DNA from: Dimargaris cristalligena
Lineage: Eukaryota > Kickxellomycota > Dimargaritomycetes > Dimargaritales > Dimargaritaceae
Reading direction: 5' to 3'
DNA: 38,886 nucleotides
Assembly: GCA_027576995.1 (NCBI GenBank)
Contig: JANBQC010000250.1
Coordinates: 1 to 38,886 of the forward strand
Shown: positions 20,701 to 31,397 of the stretch, piece by piece
Position numbering within the stretch: position 1 is the first letter of the stretch
Layout: each line of letters opens with the position of its first letter
Translations under genes and position numbers: made by a program
The notes under the pieces: generated by a model
Databases searched by the model: none
Told to the model about the DNA's origin: nothing
What the model saw: the letters and a program-made list of their open reading frames with translations, nothing else

Positions 20701-22733
20701 TATATTCAGTGCAGGTTTCGATGGAAAGCTCGGTGCTCAAGCCGCAATCGTTCTTGGGCAACTGTTGTAAATGGGGGTGGTTCGGTCTTCAGCAACAAAA
20801 CTCCAATGTAGCCGGGTCTGCAAGTGTCCTTGAGCCAGTCCAGTTTTCGACCATCGGGGAAGTGTAGAGTAGCCACTTCCGGTCAAATACCGCCCGCCCG
20901 GTAGGCCTCTCCACCCCCGCGTTCGTCAATCGGGTTGTACCCTTTTTCTTTTAGCGTGAGCCATATCCGTTCGTTTATTCGCTGGTAATGAACCCCCCTC
21001 CCTCATTCGCGCTGTTTTAAAATAGACACAATCGGTTCGTTCGATCACCTCCATTTCCCTCCGCAGAGCCCAGCTGAGGCCGAGAACCTTATGCGCTAAC
21101 ATCGGCCTTGGGATCAGGGCATAGACCACCTTGGTGAATAAAGGTGGGGTTGCAAAGGGGGATGGTGGTGGCTTTATCTCTTTAAATACTGCGACAATGA
21201 AAGGTCCGAAGGCACACCAATCACGATAGTTTTTGATGACCATGTAGGAGAGTAGGATAATGGACAACCACTACCAATAGTTAGGAGGGGGGCTAATAAG
21301 GCAGGCCGCAGTAGTAAAACGATTGTCTATAAAGAGTATCCGCCTTATGCTATTCTATATATTAGGCGAATAGTGGTCGGCGTTAAAAGTGGGGCAGTCG
21401 TAGTTTTACCCGCTATTTTCATTTCCATGAATGTATATTGCAGGTAAGCCACGCTATCCAATTGAGGGACAGGATGTGGAGGCCAGTTGGACCCATATGT
21501 GTCTGTCGGAGTCAATTTTAGTTTAGCCGCCCATTAAATGGGCATTTCCCCCGTGTAATTAATCGGTTCCTAGTAACCTAGATTACAGTGGACGGTGAGG
21601 CCTTTATGCCATTCCCTTAAGTCGCTGGAAACCCGGGTATTTTATCACATACTTTAAGGGTATATCGTCGCTTCCCTGCCGTAACCATCCCCTTTGACAT
21701 GTGTGGTGCCCTAGCTTTTCTGGTCTTTCCACTATATTTTGTACGATCGTTAAATGGACTGCAGCTTCTCAGTGGTAATATTTAGGAAAAGCCCACGCTA
21801 TTGCTCATACAATTAGAAAAATGTCAGACAGAGACGTGTTATTGAAACCCATTCTACAGTTTATCCACAAAGCTCTTCTCCTGCTTCAGCACACCGCGAC
21901 CCATGCTATTTGTTACAGCACTGGATATACCTTGATGTAGTCAATATGGGTATGATTTAAAACGCCGGCGAGTGGAAAAGGGGGAGGGTGCGACTTTTGT
22001 TTTAAAACCATTCAATTTGTTATACACGGCCGACTGGTTCTAATTTCATTTTGTATATGGTAATATTAAACATCGCATTATTATTATAACTATCCTTTTA
22101 TGGCCTACTATTATATTCCAAGGGTGCATAAAAGCCCAGGGTAAAACTGAACATAACTGGATCGAATACCCGCTATTCTCATAAATCTTCGAATGTGGCC
22201 GAGATATATTAATGAAGCCAACTATTTATAGTATCCCATTGCACCGCCCATTTTCTTCCCTCTGGCATTACAGTGTCCAACTATTACTTATTTCAACCCC
22301 TCATCCACCCGTTAGAGCCTCTCGGCAGACTTGGCATGTCCTTGAGGATTGCATTTGACGCAGCACTACTTGGTAAAGCATTATACCTAATTTTTTGGAA
22401 ATATCAGCCACCAGTCACCGTCCAAAAAGAGAAAAAAAAAAGCAGCGGAATTTAAGACTATATAATTTATTACATTGTATTTCCTGTAGAGAGCATTACC
22501 GCACCTTTCCAGCCCGAAAACCCTTAACGTCGGTGCAAGCTCAGCTGGACGGGTCAAAGGCATTTCATTAAACGAAGATACTGTTTCGAAAGTGGGGTAA
22601 GCCTACTTAACGCAGGGCCTTTCCACATCCATTAGTATATATATATATATATAAATAAAAAGGCGGAGGAAAGGATGAATCCAGAATATAAAAGCTATAA
22701 ATAAAAAGCACCCCCCTCTTCTCCTCACTTCTA
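17792..22733. other. 4.9 kb gap without supported gene
   Basis: The minus strand is pyrimidine-rich from about 17850 to 20150, including a CT tract (AG on the + strand at 20107-20132), consistent with promoter and long leader of the giant minus-strand gene. Scattered open frames (for example about 113 codons on the minus strand ending at 19975 and at 20926) show no recognisable motif and no convincing splice continuation. A TA tract lies at 22635-22653. TTTATT at 22466-22471 is a minus-strand AATAAA about 265 bp beyond the Arp stop. I saw no tRNA or other RNA gene. Confidence 0.45.
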
Positions 22734-24772
22734 CTACACTCCCTTACTTGATATGGCGGCCGGTCCGGTTTCGTTATAATCGACCTTATTGACGTAATTT
22801 TTAGGATCGACAAACACCAATTTGGCGGCGATGGTGGCACCCAGATAAGCCATATAATCCGGGCGATCCTTGAACTTGGAGAAGTAATCGGGGATTTTGA
22901 TGAATTTGACTTCCTGCACCTGGGAGTCACCGAAGTTATCTGAGCACGGTAGAATACTTTTCAACCGGAGTTCGAGGTGGGCCTGGAAGCCCTTCATCAT
23001 AGACAGGCCACCCGTCAGGATAAAGCTGTCCCATAGAGCGGTACGTTTATCAAAGTCGCACAGGAGAATGGCCCGTTCAATGGCGGCCAATAGGTCGAGA
23101 CTGTACTGGTTGGTCAGTCCAGGGGAGAAGAGAACTTCAATGGTTTGTAGGATACGGGGGTTTAGCGAGACCTGGATGGGGTGACGCGTCAAAATAAGAA
23201 TACAATTGAGGGAGCCCGGGGTTAAATAATGGTGTAGGTTAATTTAATACCTTGGCAGATGCCAAGATGCACTTAGTTGCCTCATAAGCCGATTTGGTTG
23301 GAAGGTGTGCACTATTGGCGTGGCAGATGTCTATCTGGCAAAACCCACATGCGCAATGTATGGTTAGTGGCCTACCTTAATGTCCTGGTAGGTCAGTTCA
23401 ATGGGTTTAGTGTCGTTGGTCGCTAGTTCACCCTTGGCATTCAGCCGGGTCAGGTCAAAGTGGCGCTCTTTCACATATCGGCAGAAACTTAAATCCAGTT
23501 TGTCCCCAAGAGTCGAAGTAGCACCAGAGTCCTGGCGCAGTACCTCTAGTAGACGCTCTTCGACGTGTGCACCAGCCAGGGCCAGCCGCTGGAGAGCGTG
23601 GCCTTGGACAGTACTATCAAGAATAGGTGTAATATCTGTTGGGAAAAAGAAATAGCATAGCGAAACATTCGATATGGATGGTTATTTAACTGTATTATAA
23701 AAGACTGGCTTCTAGATAAGTTAACGTCGTTGAGGTGGGCCTAAGGGGGGGGGGTACAATTAAATGGTGCTTACCTGTGAAATTGTGACCAATATCAATG
23801 ACCAGGCCGGTAAGTACACCGCAGCCGTAGGCCGCCAAGAGTGGCTTCTCAGCAATGTAGATTCCGGGGACATTGAATTGTTCAAAGAAGATTTGGGCGG
23901 TCCGTTCGAGCTCGTTGCGGGACCATCCGGTAGGCACGGCCAATACTACAGGACTGTCCATGGTGGGAACCTTTAATCGGAACCGCTTGGTGATAATATA
24001 CCGCCTGCATCGGTGAATTGAAGGGATTCAAATGTCAAGTACGGGATAAAATGTGGTGTAAAGATATATGCATTAGTCAATGTGTACGGTTAGTGACAGA
24101 AGGTGTGTTTTTGGGGTTTGGTTAATCAAGAAAGATATATGGATTATTGAGTATATTGTTATCCAGGGTGAAATCTCGATTTGGCAGGTGTCATAATAAC
24201 GAGCAAGTGATTAAGGTACGTTACCATAGAGCTGTGAGGTGGTCCCAGTCAGCGACATGATTATCCCTGAGAGGACAAGTGGCGGCCGATTTTAGTCGAT
24301 CGGGTTTATGCAGAGCAGTGTCTCCACATGCGTATTTAACCTTCGAAGCCGCAGAGTCGGCCGTATCCGTTTCGGCAGCTAGTTCGCCAACCTGGGTAGG
24401 TATGACCTATTAGTGTTTTTGTCGTGGTAAGGAAGAAAGGAAGTGGGACCAAAAAGAGGGTATATTCCCGGATTGGTTTGGATTAGTCCGTATTTAGATA
24501 TGGTAATAGGTCTCAATTATTGAGGCTCTGGCGAGCTGGGGCGACTGGGCTAACAAAGCACTGGTCAAGCAAGGAAATCGGCCCCAATGAAAACCGACCT
24601 GCCCCCATAGTGATGGGAGGGGGATTATGAATGGTCGACAGGTGCCCTTTTAACAGAGAGTTCCACATACCTGAGACGGTAGTTTATTGGGATCGGAAAT
24701 GCCGAGGCCGCAGCGCGTCGCAAATGAGCCTTGCTCAATCACAAGGTAGGCGTCTTCGCGTAGAATGCTCAT
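22734..24772 (-). CDS. ARP9: Actin-related protein, Arp9/Arp42-like (SWI/SNF-RSC type), 6 exons
   Basis: Actin-fold protein; the Arp9 group is a nuclear subunit of SWI/SNF and RSC chromatin remodellers. Exons in gene order: 24772-24671, 24391-24225, 24004-23775, 23635-23376, 23334-23251, 23171-22734. All are GT-AG with consistent phase; product 426 residues. Actin-fold landmarks: an N-terminal LVIEQGSFATRCGLG where actin has its first phosphate loop, VVLAVPTGW, the interdomain EKPLLAAYGCGVLTGLVIDI followed by GHNFTDITPI (second phosphate loop), LTYQDI, and the C-terminal FILTGGLSMMKGF (actin IVLSGGSTM). The tail (KIPDYFSKFKDRP, YLGATIAAKLVF, DPKNYVNKVDYNETGP) fits, from memory, the Arp9/Arp42 group rather than actin, Arp2-6 or dynactin Arp10. 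Both phosphate loops are altered, so ATP binding may be weak or lost. The actin-family call is firm; the subfamily is about 60 per cent. Confidence 0.85.
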
Positions 24773-27420
24773 GGGGTCGGATGACTAAAAAGCAATAGTA
24801 GGACAAGGATGGCACCGCCGGACGAATGGACAAATAATGCTAAACGGATGGAGAGGATGTTCTTGGTGAAACTGAAGATGTGGCATGCCTTATGGCAAAT
24901 AACCCGCCTGGACTTGGAATCAAGCGTTATATTATATTTACTATTCAGACAGCGTTGCGGTGGTGGTAGGGACGCGTTTGGGTATTTCCCATCCAACCAA
25001 AACATATGGGGGGAATTTAATATCACTGAATGTGAATTGTACACACCCCTTTTACCAGTAAAGTAATACCTTATTATAAAACAGATTTTTTTACTATACA
25101 GCGGAACTGATGGTTGGGAATTAACCTATTCAACCGCTTAGTCGTTTTTCAGCCTTAATCGGATATTATTAGGATTTGACGGTGCAGACAAATGTCGTAT
25201 TTTATTGGGTTATATGCCTATGGCTAAAAAAAGGCCCTCCACGAAATTCAGATAAATCACTACACGGTGTGATATCAATAATTGCTAATAGAACAATACC
25301 CCTGTGAGGAGTCCGTAGAGGTATAAGTTGCGGAAAAATAGGGATGGGAGATTTACTGTATCGTTTGAGTAATAAAGCACATTGGCCGAACATCTCTTTT
25401 GTATCCTTGATTTGTTTAAGCGGCCATCCACGGGCAGAAGTAGGCTTGTCTTATTCAAGAAGAAAGGTACCCCGCCAAGTCAGATTTGCGGAAAAATACC
25501 TACTCCCGCTTCTCAAGGGAATCCCCCAGCCGAGGGGTGCCAAGTATTTATGCCATGCATACCAGCTGAGATGAGATCCAGTCAGGTCGATAATTACTGA
25601 CGAATGGATTGTAGCCCAGTGGGTTTTCTATAGCCTTATTGGACTGCTGACATCATTTTTATTTTCAGAATGTTATAATGGTGGCCCTTAGATTGAATAT
25701 ATATATATATATATTTATAATTCGTCCTACGACTCGTGGTTGGTGACTGTAATAAATAATTCATGGACAATCATTTGGATATGCAGTGTCAGCCTGGGAT
25801 TTGGACACAGTATGACGGCAAAGACGGATATTAGTGAAACCGGCGCTGTCTTCGAAGCAGCCCCATACGCGGTGTACTGCTATTTAAACCTCATCTGGAC
25901 CAACTTCACATCTGAAAAATAAGTGGTCGGTCGATTGGTCGGTGTACAATATTTAAAGAGTCGGCCTGAACCTAGTGGCAGCTTAACCCATACCATATAT
26001 TTGCGCAAGACCTGTGGACGCTTAAAAAATCATTTAACTTGACTAAAGCTATCTCCAAAATCCTCAATTTTCCGCTGAATTGAAGGGATAGAGGTAGACC
26101 ACTAACTATTATTATGACGACCTTCGCTCTTCGGTGATCATACTCCGGGATGGGGTTTCTAGCTGTAAATCGGGCTGGGACGCGTGGCGTATGAGCGGCT
26201 CAGCAAAGTCACCCAACCCGATTTAGCTGACCAGTGATGGTGATTAGATACGACAGTCACATGCCGCAATCCAACCGCCATGACGATACTGGTGATGACA
26301 ATGATGATGGAAACCTACTAAGATGTCCCTGGCTAACTGGGGGGGGGGCATCGAACTTGGGTGAAACCTTGGCGAGAGGGGCTTTATAGTCAGCGATTGG
26401 AACCAATTAAAAAATACCGATTAGGTGTCCTCGATCGAGATCGACATCACCACTACTACTTAAAGCTTTTGTACCCTCCCCCCCTTTATTACTCTCCTGA
26501 ATGTCGCTGTCAAAGGTAATCAATCCACGGTGGCCAATAAAACGGAGAGGCCCCCGCATCCATAGCCAATCCCCCCCCTAATGCAAAGCTCCCATACTCT
26601 CCTTCAGTACGTCATGTTTCCATATATACGAAAAAGGTGGATTACTGGCATATTCGCTCATCAAAGTAGGTCATCCATCATTCTAAGGTAATGTGTAAGG
26701 GAAGATAGGCGGGGGACGGAGCGACCCGGTATTTGGTCTGCGTAATGCAGGCGCAATCAACTCTACACACTGTCCTCGTGTCGTCATGCCCCTGTATGAC
26801 ACCACTATGGTTAAACCGGTATAGGAGAAGAGCGGCGGCGTTGCTCATTTTCACGCGAATTAAAGGTATAAATAACTTATACTCGGATCTACGGCAGTCC
26901 CGTGGGGAGCTTGTGGATTGGACCCAGACCCATAAGAATCAGAGCTGAAGCGGCGGGGGTGGGCTGCACCATGGTGAAGGTTTTGATACCCAGCGTGGCT
27001 GCTATAGAGGTACTGAGAATTGCCCCGTATACGTACATACATTTGGGGAGGGGTGTTTGCATACTATGTATGAACAGAAGAGCAGCATGCAAATAAAAAG
27101 GGGGGACTTCATCCCCCTACCTTGGCATACGGAGGCGTGGCGGTAATGGATAGAATGTCATCCGAAAGGGGCATATTACGTATGGAGGGGTCGACGTATG
27201 GTCACCGACACCACCCAAACCTAATTACGGGCGAGATAGTGGCGGGGGGAGCAGGTATGTGGTGTCTCCCGCAAATGACCCACCGTCTACGGCATCTATT
27301 GCTATATACCGCCTTGGCCTACAGAGTGCCCGAAGTAGGTCAGAGGGCGAATAGGGTTTGTCAGTCGGGGGGGGGGGTCATTCATTTATTTCCAAACAGG
27401 CAAAATAGGTAAGAGAATGG
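24773..27420. other. 2.6 kb gap, probable promoter plus unassigned sequence
   Basis: Adjacent to 24772 is the Arp promoter side. The rest is mixed-composition sequence with no supportable gene. It includes a TA tract at 25697-25715 and an imperfect inverted repeat at 26161-26228. Short frames are present on both strands but lack recognisable motifs. Confidence 0.4.
26161..26228. repeat. Imperfect inverted repeat
   Basis: The left arm AGCTGTAAATCGGGCTGGG (26161-26179) matches the reverse complement of the right arm ACCCAACCCGATTTAGCT (26211-26228) apart from a two-base bulge and one internal mismatch. The spacer is about 31 bases. It could fold as a hairpin or bind a dimeric factor; function unknown. 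Confidence 0.6.
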
Positions 27421-28131
27421 TCAGCCACTGCCCGCACTCGTCCTTGGGACCCACGGGGGTCCGGCTGGTGACGGTGCAACATTCCCGGCAGTTGGGTAAG
27501 GAAGTTCCGGAGGAAAAAAAACCCAGCAGAGAACTTTCAGGCCTACTCGACTATCAGATCCAACCGTAACTGCACTAATAGCCAATAGCGCCAATTTATT
27601 ATTAGCACGTCTGTTGACCCGGTTGGGGTGAGTGAAATCCCTGCCTGAGCTGCTAAGCAAGCGGACCTGGGGTTCCCCACAAATCACCCACAGCCAGCCA
27701 AGTGGTGTATGGGAATGGGAAGGGAGAAAGGGGGCGGTCCGAATTGCCGGGACCGTGTGGTTGGGCTGCCGAATCAATAGGGCATGACGACATTCTTGAC
27801 GTGAAGGTGGGTGGTGAGTACGCGGGGGCTGTGCGATTTCAATGGGGGAAAACCCAATAGTAGGCGGGTAATTCCCTATCCCACTCAAGTCCACTGACGT
27901 CATTTTTTTCTTGGGAGGAGAACCTCGTCCTCCTCTCGTTACTATCCGATCTACCAGCGTACAGGAGGGGTGAGATCTTTCCCGGCTTTTCCATAGCCCA
28001 CTTTCATTGGGGTTTCTTGAAGACCGATGGCTATTTATATACTCCCGAGCGCTGCCCCCAAATTTTGCCGGTTCTCTTCTCGTTTGACTAGCTATTATTC
28101 CGATTTTTGGTGGTATCAATACATTCTCCAT
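27421..28131 (-). CDS. Weak hypothetical ORF, 236 codons
   Basis: An ATG-initiated frame of 236 codons with no recognised family, divergent from the putative bZIP leader. The product is Pro/Arg/Ser-rich with no domain, signal peptide or membrane segment. Length alone makes it only mildly unlikely by chance in a window this size. A second internal ATG with a plausible coding look (MTSVDLSGIGNYPPTIGF) and a possible donor GTACTC about 80 bp later suggest that any real gene here may be spliced differently. Confidence 0.2.
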   Translation of the reverse strand: MENVLIPPKIGIIASQTRREPAKFGGSAREYINSHRSSRNPNESGLWKSRERSHPSCTLVDRIVTRGGRGSPPKKKMTSVDLSGIGNYPPTIGFSPIEIAQPPRTHHPPSRQECRHALLIRQPNHTVPAIRTAPFLPSHSHTPLGWLWVICGEPQVRLLSSSGRDFTHPNRVNRRANNKLALLAISAVTVGSDSRVGLKVLCWVFFPPELPYPTAGNVAPSPAGPPWVPRTSAGSG

Positions 28132-29648
28132 ATCTTACAATCAGCTTCTCGGTCGCTCTTCTCTTCGCTCTATTTTTCATTTGTATTGTCGCGTGGCCCT
28201 CTACTCGCCGCGTATTCCTCGCTATTCACTTCCCTATTTTTTTAGGCCTGTATATTATTACCACTGCTATACCCAACTAAAAAGTTAATCCAAGTATCCT
28301 ACATGGCCACCCTTTGCCTCGTGCGTTCCTAAATACTAGATTTCCTCCCTGCCCTGCATTATATTGTACATCAAATATACCCGCTCTTCATTTAAATTCT
28401 ATATACATGCAATATTGAAATTATCATTCGCGCAACGATATCCCTCCACATTTCTTCCTCCCACTGGGCTACTTGTTAAAGAGGCCTCCCCCCCATTCCA
28501 GTTGCTTAAGGTTATTCTGTATTTTGCCTGTGCCCCAGCCCTGTATACCCCGTCACTAGCAACACCCTTCCTCGGTCAGCAGTAGTGTGCCCATTGCCCC
28601 AATTAGGGTAAGTCGTCATCGTGTCATTCATTCATCACACTCATTACGTCATCGGTCATTAATAGAGGTGTCCAATCACTGGGCTGATTACCATGGCTAC
28701 CACCTAAAGTGAACCCTTCATGTCCGTAATCTGGTTTTGTGGTGGTATTGTCGTTTTGAGTTTGGGTTGAAAGAGAGGTACCGTTTCGTTATTATCTGGT
28801 TATTATTTACGAGTAAAACGGGGTATAGCCGGTACCACGACGAATCCCCTTCTCTCGTTCATTTGAGCCACTCTCCAATTTGTAGGCTATTTACTTTCGG
28901 TAGTAATCCCCCCCACAGACGTGAGGGAGAGGCGGGGTTTGGCCCGAACCTTGAATGGCATGTTCCAAATACGGCGCATTCATTCCCTAATGTTTATTAG
29001 ACCCGATCAATCGGGATCCGAACCCATTGGCGGACCCTTCTTGTATACCCTTGCTCTGGTTACGTCAATACCCCACGGCCTAATCTACCACACTCGCCCC
29101 TTTCGGATGGACTGTTTTGTCACACTGCGATATTAATAGGCTGACTAAGACATACTAACCACCATTTTCTGTTGTATGTTGGTTTCCTCCGAACTTCCTA
29201 ATGTCTCCTCTTTCGCCTCGCTCGCGCCCTTATCTTATCCGGTTAACCCCTTGCGGCTCGTTCCCCCTGGAATATTCCGAATGCCTCTCTTATCACTCTC
29301 CTCACCCATCACCTTCCATTCGCGTCACAGCACCAATCTATTAAACCTACCATAGTTGTGAGACCCACGTCATCAGGCTCATGCATTAACCCCTCCAACC
29401 GCCTAGATTCAGACACTAGTATAACCCCCACCTCCCGCGGTTCCTCCTCTCCTTCCTCTCCTGCACCTCTCTTGCGCTGTTTTATTAACAACCGTCTTTT
29501 ATTATATTAGGCCACTGTGCGGCTACCGCATTGCTATACGAAGCCCAGGCGATTTTAGTTGCACTCCAGGCCAAAACCGACGATAACGTAACCCGGCCCC
29601 GTCACCTTCCCATCCAAACCCATTTTTAGTCACAACTACCAGCAATTA
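28132..29648 (+). promoter_or_regulatory. Probable promoter and leader of the bZIP gene
   Basis: Just upstream, at 28036-28041, is a TATATA motif. From about 28060 the + strand is strongly pyrimidine-rich, as in fungal transcription start regions. A consensus donor GTAAGT at 28608-28613 and an acceptor CAG at 29640-29642, seven bases before the bZIP ATG, could bound a 1035-bp leader intron. That would be much longer than the other introns in this window. Promoter placement is inference. Confidence 0.35.
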
Positions 29649-31397
29649 ATGAGCTCGTCGAACGCCATTGATATCAAATCCGAAGAACACGGCTTCCGAA
29701 TTCTACGCACTACCCGTTCCTATAAATCACTCCGTGAATATTGTGCTCCTCGCGCAACTCCCAATAACGCCGTCTCAACCCTTTTTGGCCACAGCTGCGG
29801 GTCATTTACGCATACACCATCGGCTTACATGATTCTCAAATCAGACCACTGCGATTACAGTGTCGCAGAGAGAGGCCCCGCCGAGAACCGGAAGTATCCC
29901 GGGGATAGTGGTACCGGTCAGGCCAACGCCCCTGTGGGCTCCAAGCAGCATGGCGGAGGAAATAGCCCCCTTTCCCCCTATTCACCCTATAGCGGGGGGA
30001 CTACTTCGGTCTATCCCGACACATCCTCCTACGCCACTAAGCCCCATCCGTCGTCCCCCCATACCCGCTCGTACTCCGAAGCAGCCCGTGTAGATTCCTC
30101 GTTATACTATTCCCACTCGGGCCGATCGTCTCCGCACTACACTTATCGAACCCTCAATTCATCGATGCAATCATTATCTCCTGCGACTCCTGGCAACACA
30201 GGCATCCTCGCATCCTCGCATGCCTTGGCACCACACGACATAGCCAACTACTCTCCTCCAGTTTTTGATACCATGGATCATGCCTACGCCCAAAGTAGCC
30301 GCAGACACCCTTCTTCCCCGCCCGGCCCGACCACCCCCATCGGCCCGGATCCGGAGAAGACACGTTCCCAATATCTGAACCGACCCCGCCGGCCTATCCA
30401 ACTACCTCTGCCCTACCCATCCCAAAACTCTCCCCACCGAACACCAAGGCACGGCGAAAGAAGTGGAGGGAGTATCGCTGGGAGGGATGGCGATTTAACA
30501 GGCATGGCACTGTCTCCTACTGACCACCACACTTCGGGTGGCATGGCCACCGCTATGGAGCAAGACCCGCACTCGGGTTCTCACCTGGCGAACCCGGGCG
30601 GCTATCCCGTCCATCCCTCTACCTCATCGACTGTGATACAACGGCGCGAACTAGTGGGGTCTCATCTTGAGAGCGAGTTTACCACATCCGCTCAACATGG
30701 CTACCCGCCGCAGCCATTGGCTGCTACCGCAGAGGGCTCCGGCACGGGTCACTATCCCCAGTCACCCCATCCAAGCTTTTCGGGTGGTTCGTCGGGGCAT
30801 TCTGTCGACGGCTCAATCGATTCAGTCGGTATGGGCTCTTCCACCAGTGGCCTTCTTTCGATGAATTCAACGGTGGCCAACCCCACCCTGCCATCCAGCC
30901 CCGCCTTTGATATACTGGATGGCGCAGGTGGTGAAGGACACGCCACTCCATCGGGTTCCTTCTATAGTGTCGGTGGAAATGACCAAACTCCACTTACCCA
31001 CAGGCCCTCGGCGTCTAGTAAGGGCGGTGCCGCTCCCCACTTCACCGCCGCGACCACCAACCCTATGCACAGTGTCAGTGGTGGTGGTGGAATTGCCAAA
31101 CGGGGCGGCACGACCACCTCCGACGAACGCCGGCAGCGTCGGCTTCTGCGCAACCGTATTGCAGCCAAAGAGTGCCGACGCAAAAAAAAGGCGTACGTAC
31201 AGGCCCTGGAGGAGCAGGTGGAATATCTGACAGACGAAATGGGCCGACTCCGAAAGGAGCTGGAGGAGACCAACGCGAAGTTAACTCTGGGCGCCATGAG
31301 AGACGACGGTACTACTGTCGCCTCCCCCTCCGCTTCCTCTAATCCCATTCGCCACTCGCTTTCCTCCACTCATCGACATACCCACCACCAGCAATAG
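29649..31397 (+). CDS. bZIP transcription factor, CREB/ATF-like
   Basis: A 582-codon ORF. Residues 494-516 form a bZIP basic region, RRQRRLLRNRIAAKECRRKK then KAY, with the N-x-x-A-A-x-x-C-R signature of the CREB/ATF group (CREB: NREAARECRRKKKEY). The zipper follows with leucines at 520, 527 and 534 and Thr at 541, a short three-leucine zipper. It should bind CRE-like TGACGT sites as a dimer in the nucleus. The N-terminal 490 residues are Ser/Pro/His/Gly-rich and disordered, suitable for an activation or regulatory region; the tail ends in a His/Gln-rich stretch. Sequence near 29830-29860 ends in ATTACAG and resembles a 3' splice site, so the first 70 or so residues might be mispredicted. AATAAA at 31545-31550 follows the stop by about 150 bp. 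Confidence 0.86.
   Translation: MSSSNAIDIKSEEHGFRILRTTRSYKSLREYCAPRATPNNAVSTLFGHSCGSFTHTPSAYMILKSDHCDYSVAERGPAENRKYPGDSGTGQANAPVGSKQHGGGNSPLSPYSPYSGGTTSVYPDTSSYATKPHPSSPHTRSYSEAARVDSSLYYSHSGRSSPHYTYRTLNSSMQSLSPATPGNTGILASSHALAPHDIANYSPPVFDTMDHAYAQSSRRHPSSPPGPTTPIGPDPEKTRSQYLNRPRRPIQLPLPYPSQNSPHRTPRHGERSGGSIAGRDGDLTGMALSPTDHHTSGGMATAMEQDPHSGSHLANPGGYPVHPSTSSTVIQRRELVGSHLESEFTTSAQHGYPPQPLAATAEGSGTGHYPQSPHPSFSGGSSGHSVDGSIDSVGMGSSTSGLLSMNSTVANPTLPSSPAFDILDGAGGEGHATPSGSFYSVGGNDQTPLTHRPSASSKGGAAPHFTAATTNPMHSVSGGGGIAKRGGTTTSDERRQRRLLRNRIAAKECRRKKKAYVQALEEQVEYLTDEMGRLRKELEETNAKLTLGAMRDDGTTVASPSASSNPIRHSLSSTHRHTHHQQ

Noticed and set aside
20926..21267. A 113-codon minus-strand ORF beginning at TTG
   Set aside because: No ATG at its start, no recognisable domain, and no adjoining exons.
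26860..27174. A two-exon minus-strand ORF of about 84 residues starting MPLSDDILSITATPPYAK
   Set aside because: The splice sites are plausible, but the product is short, low-complexity and unrecognised. It is also read across a 57-bp intron with a poor pyrimidine tract, which is too little support.
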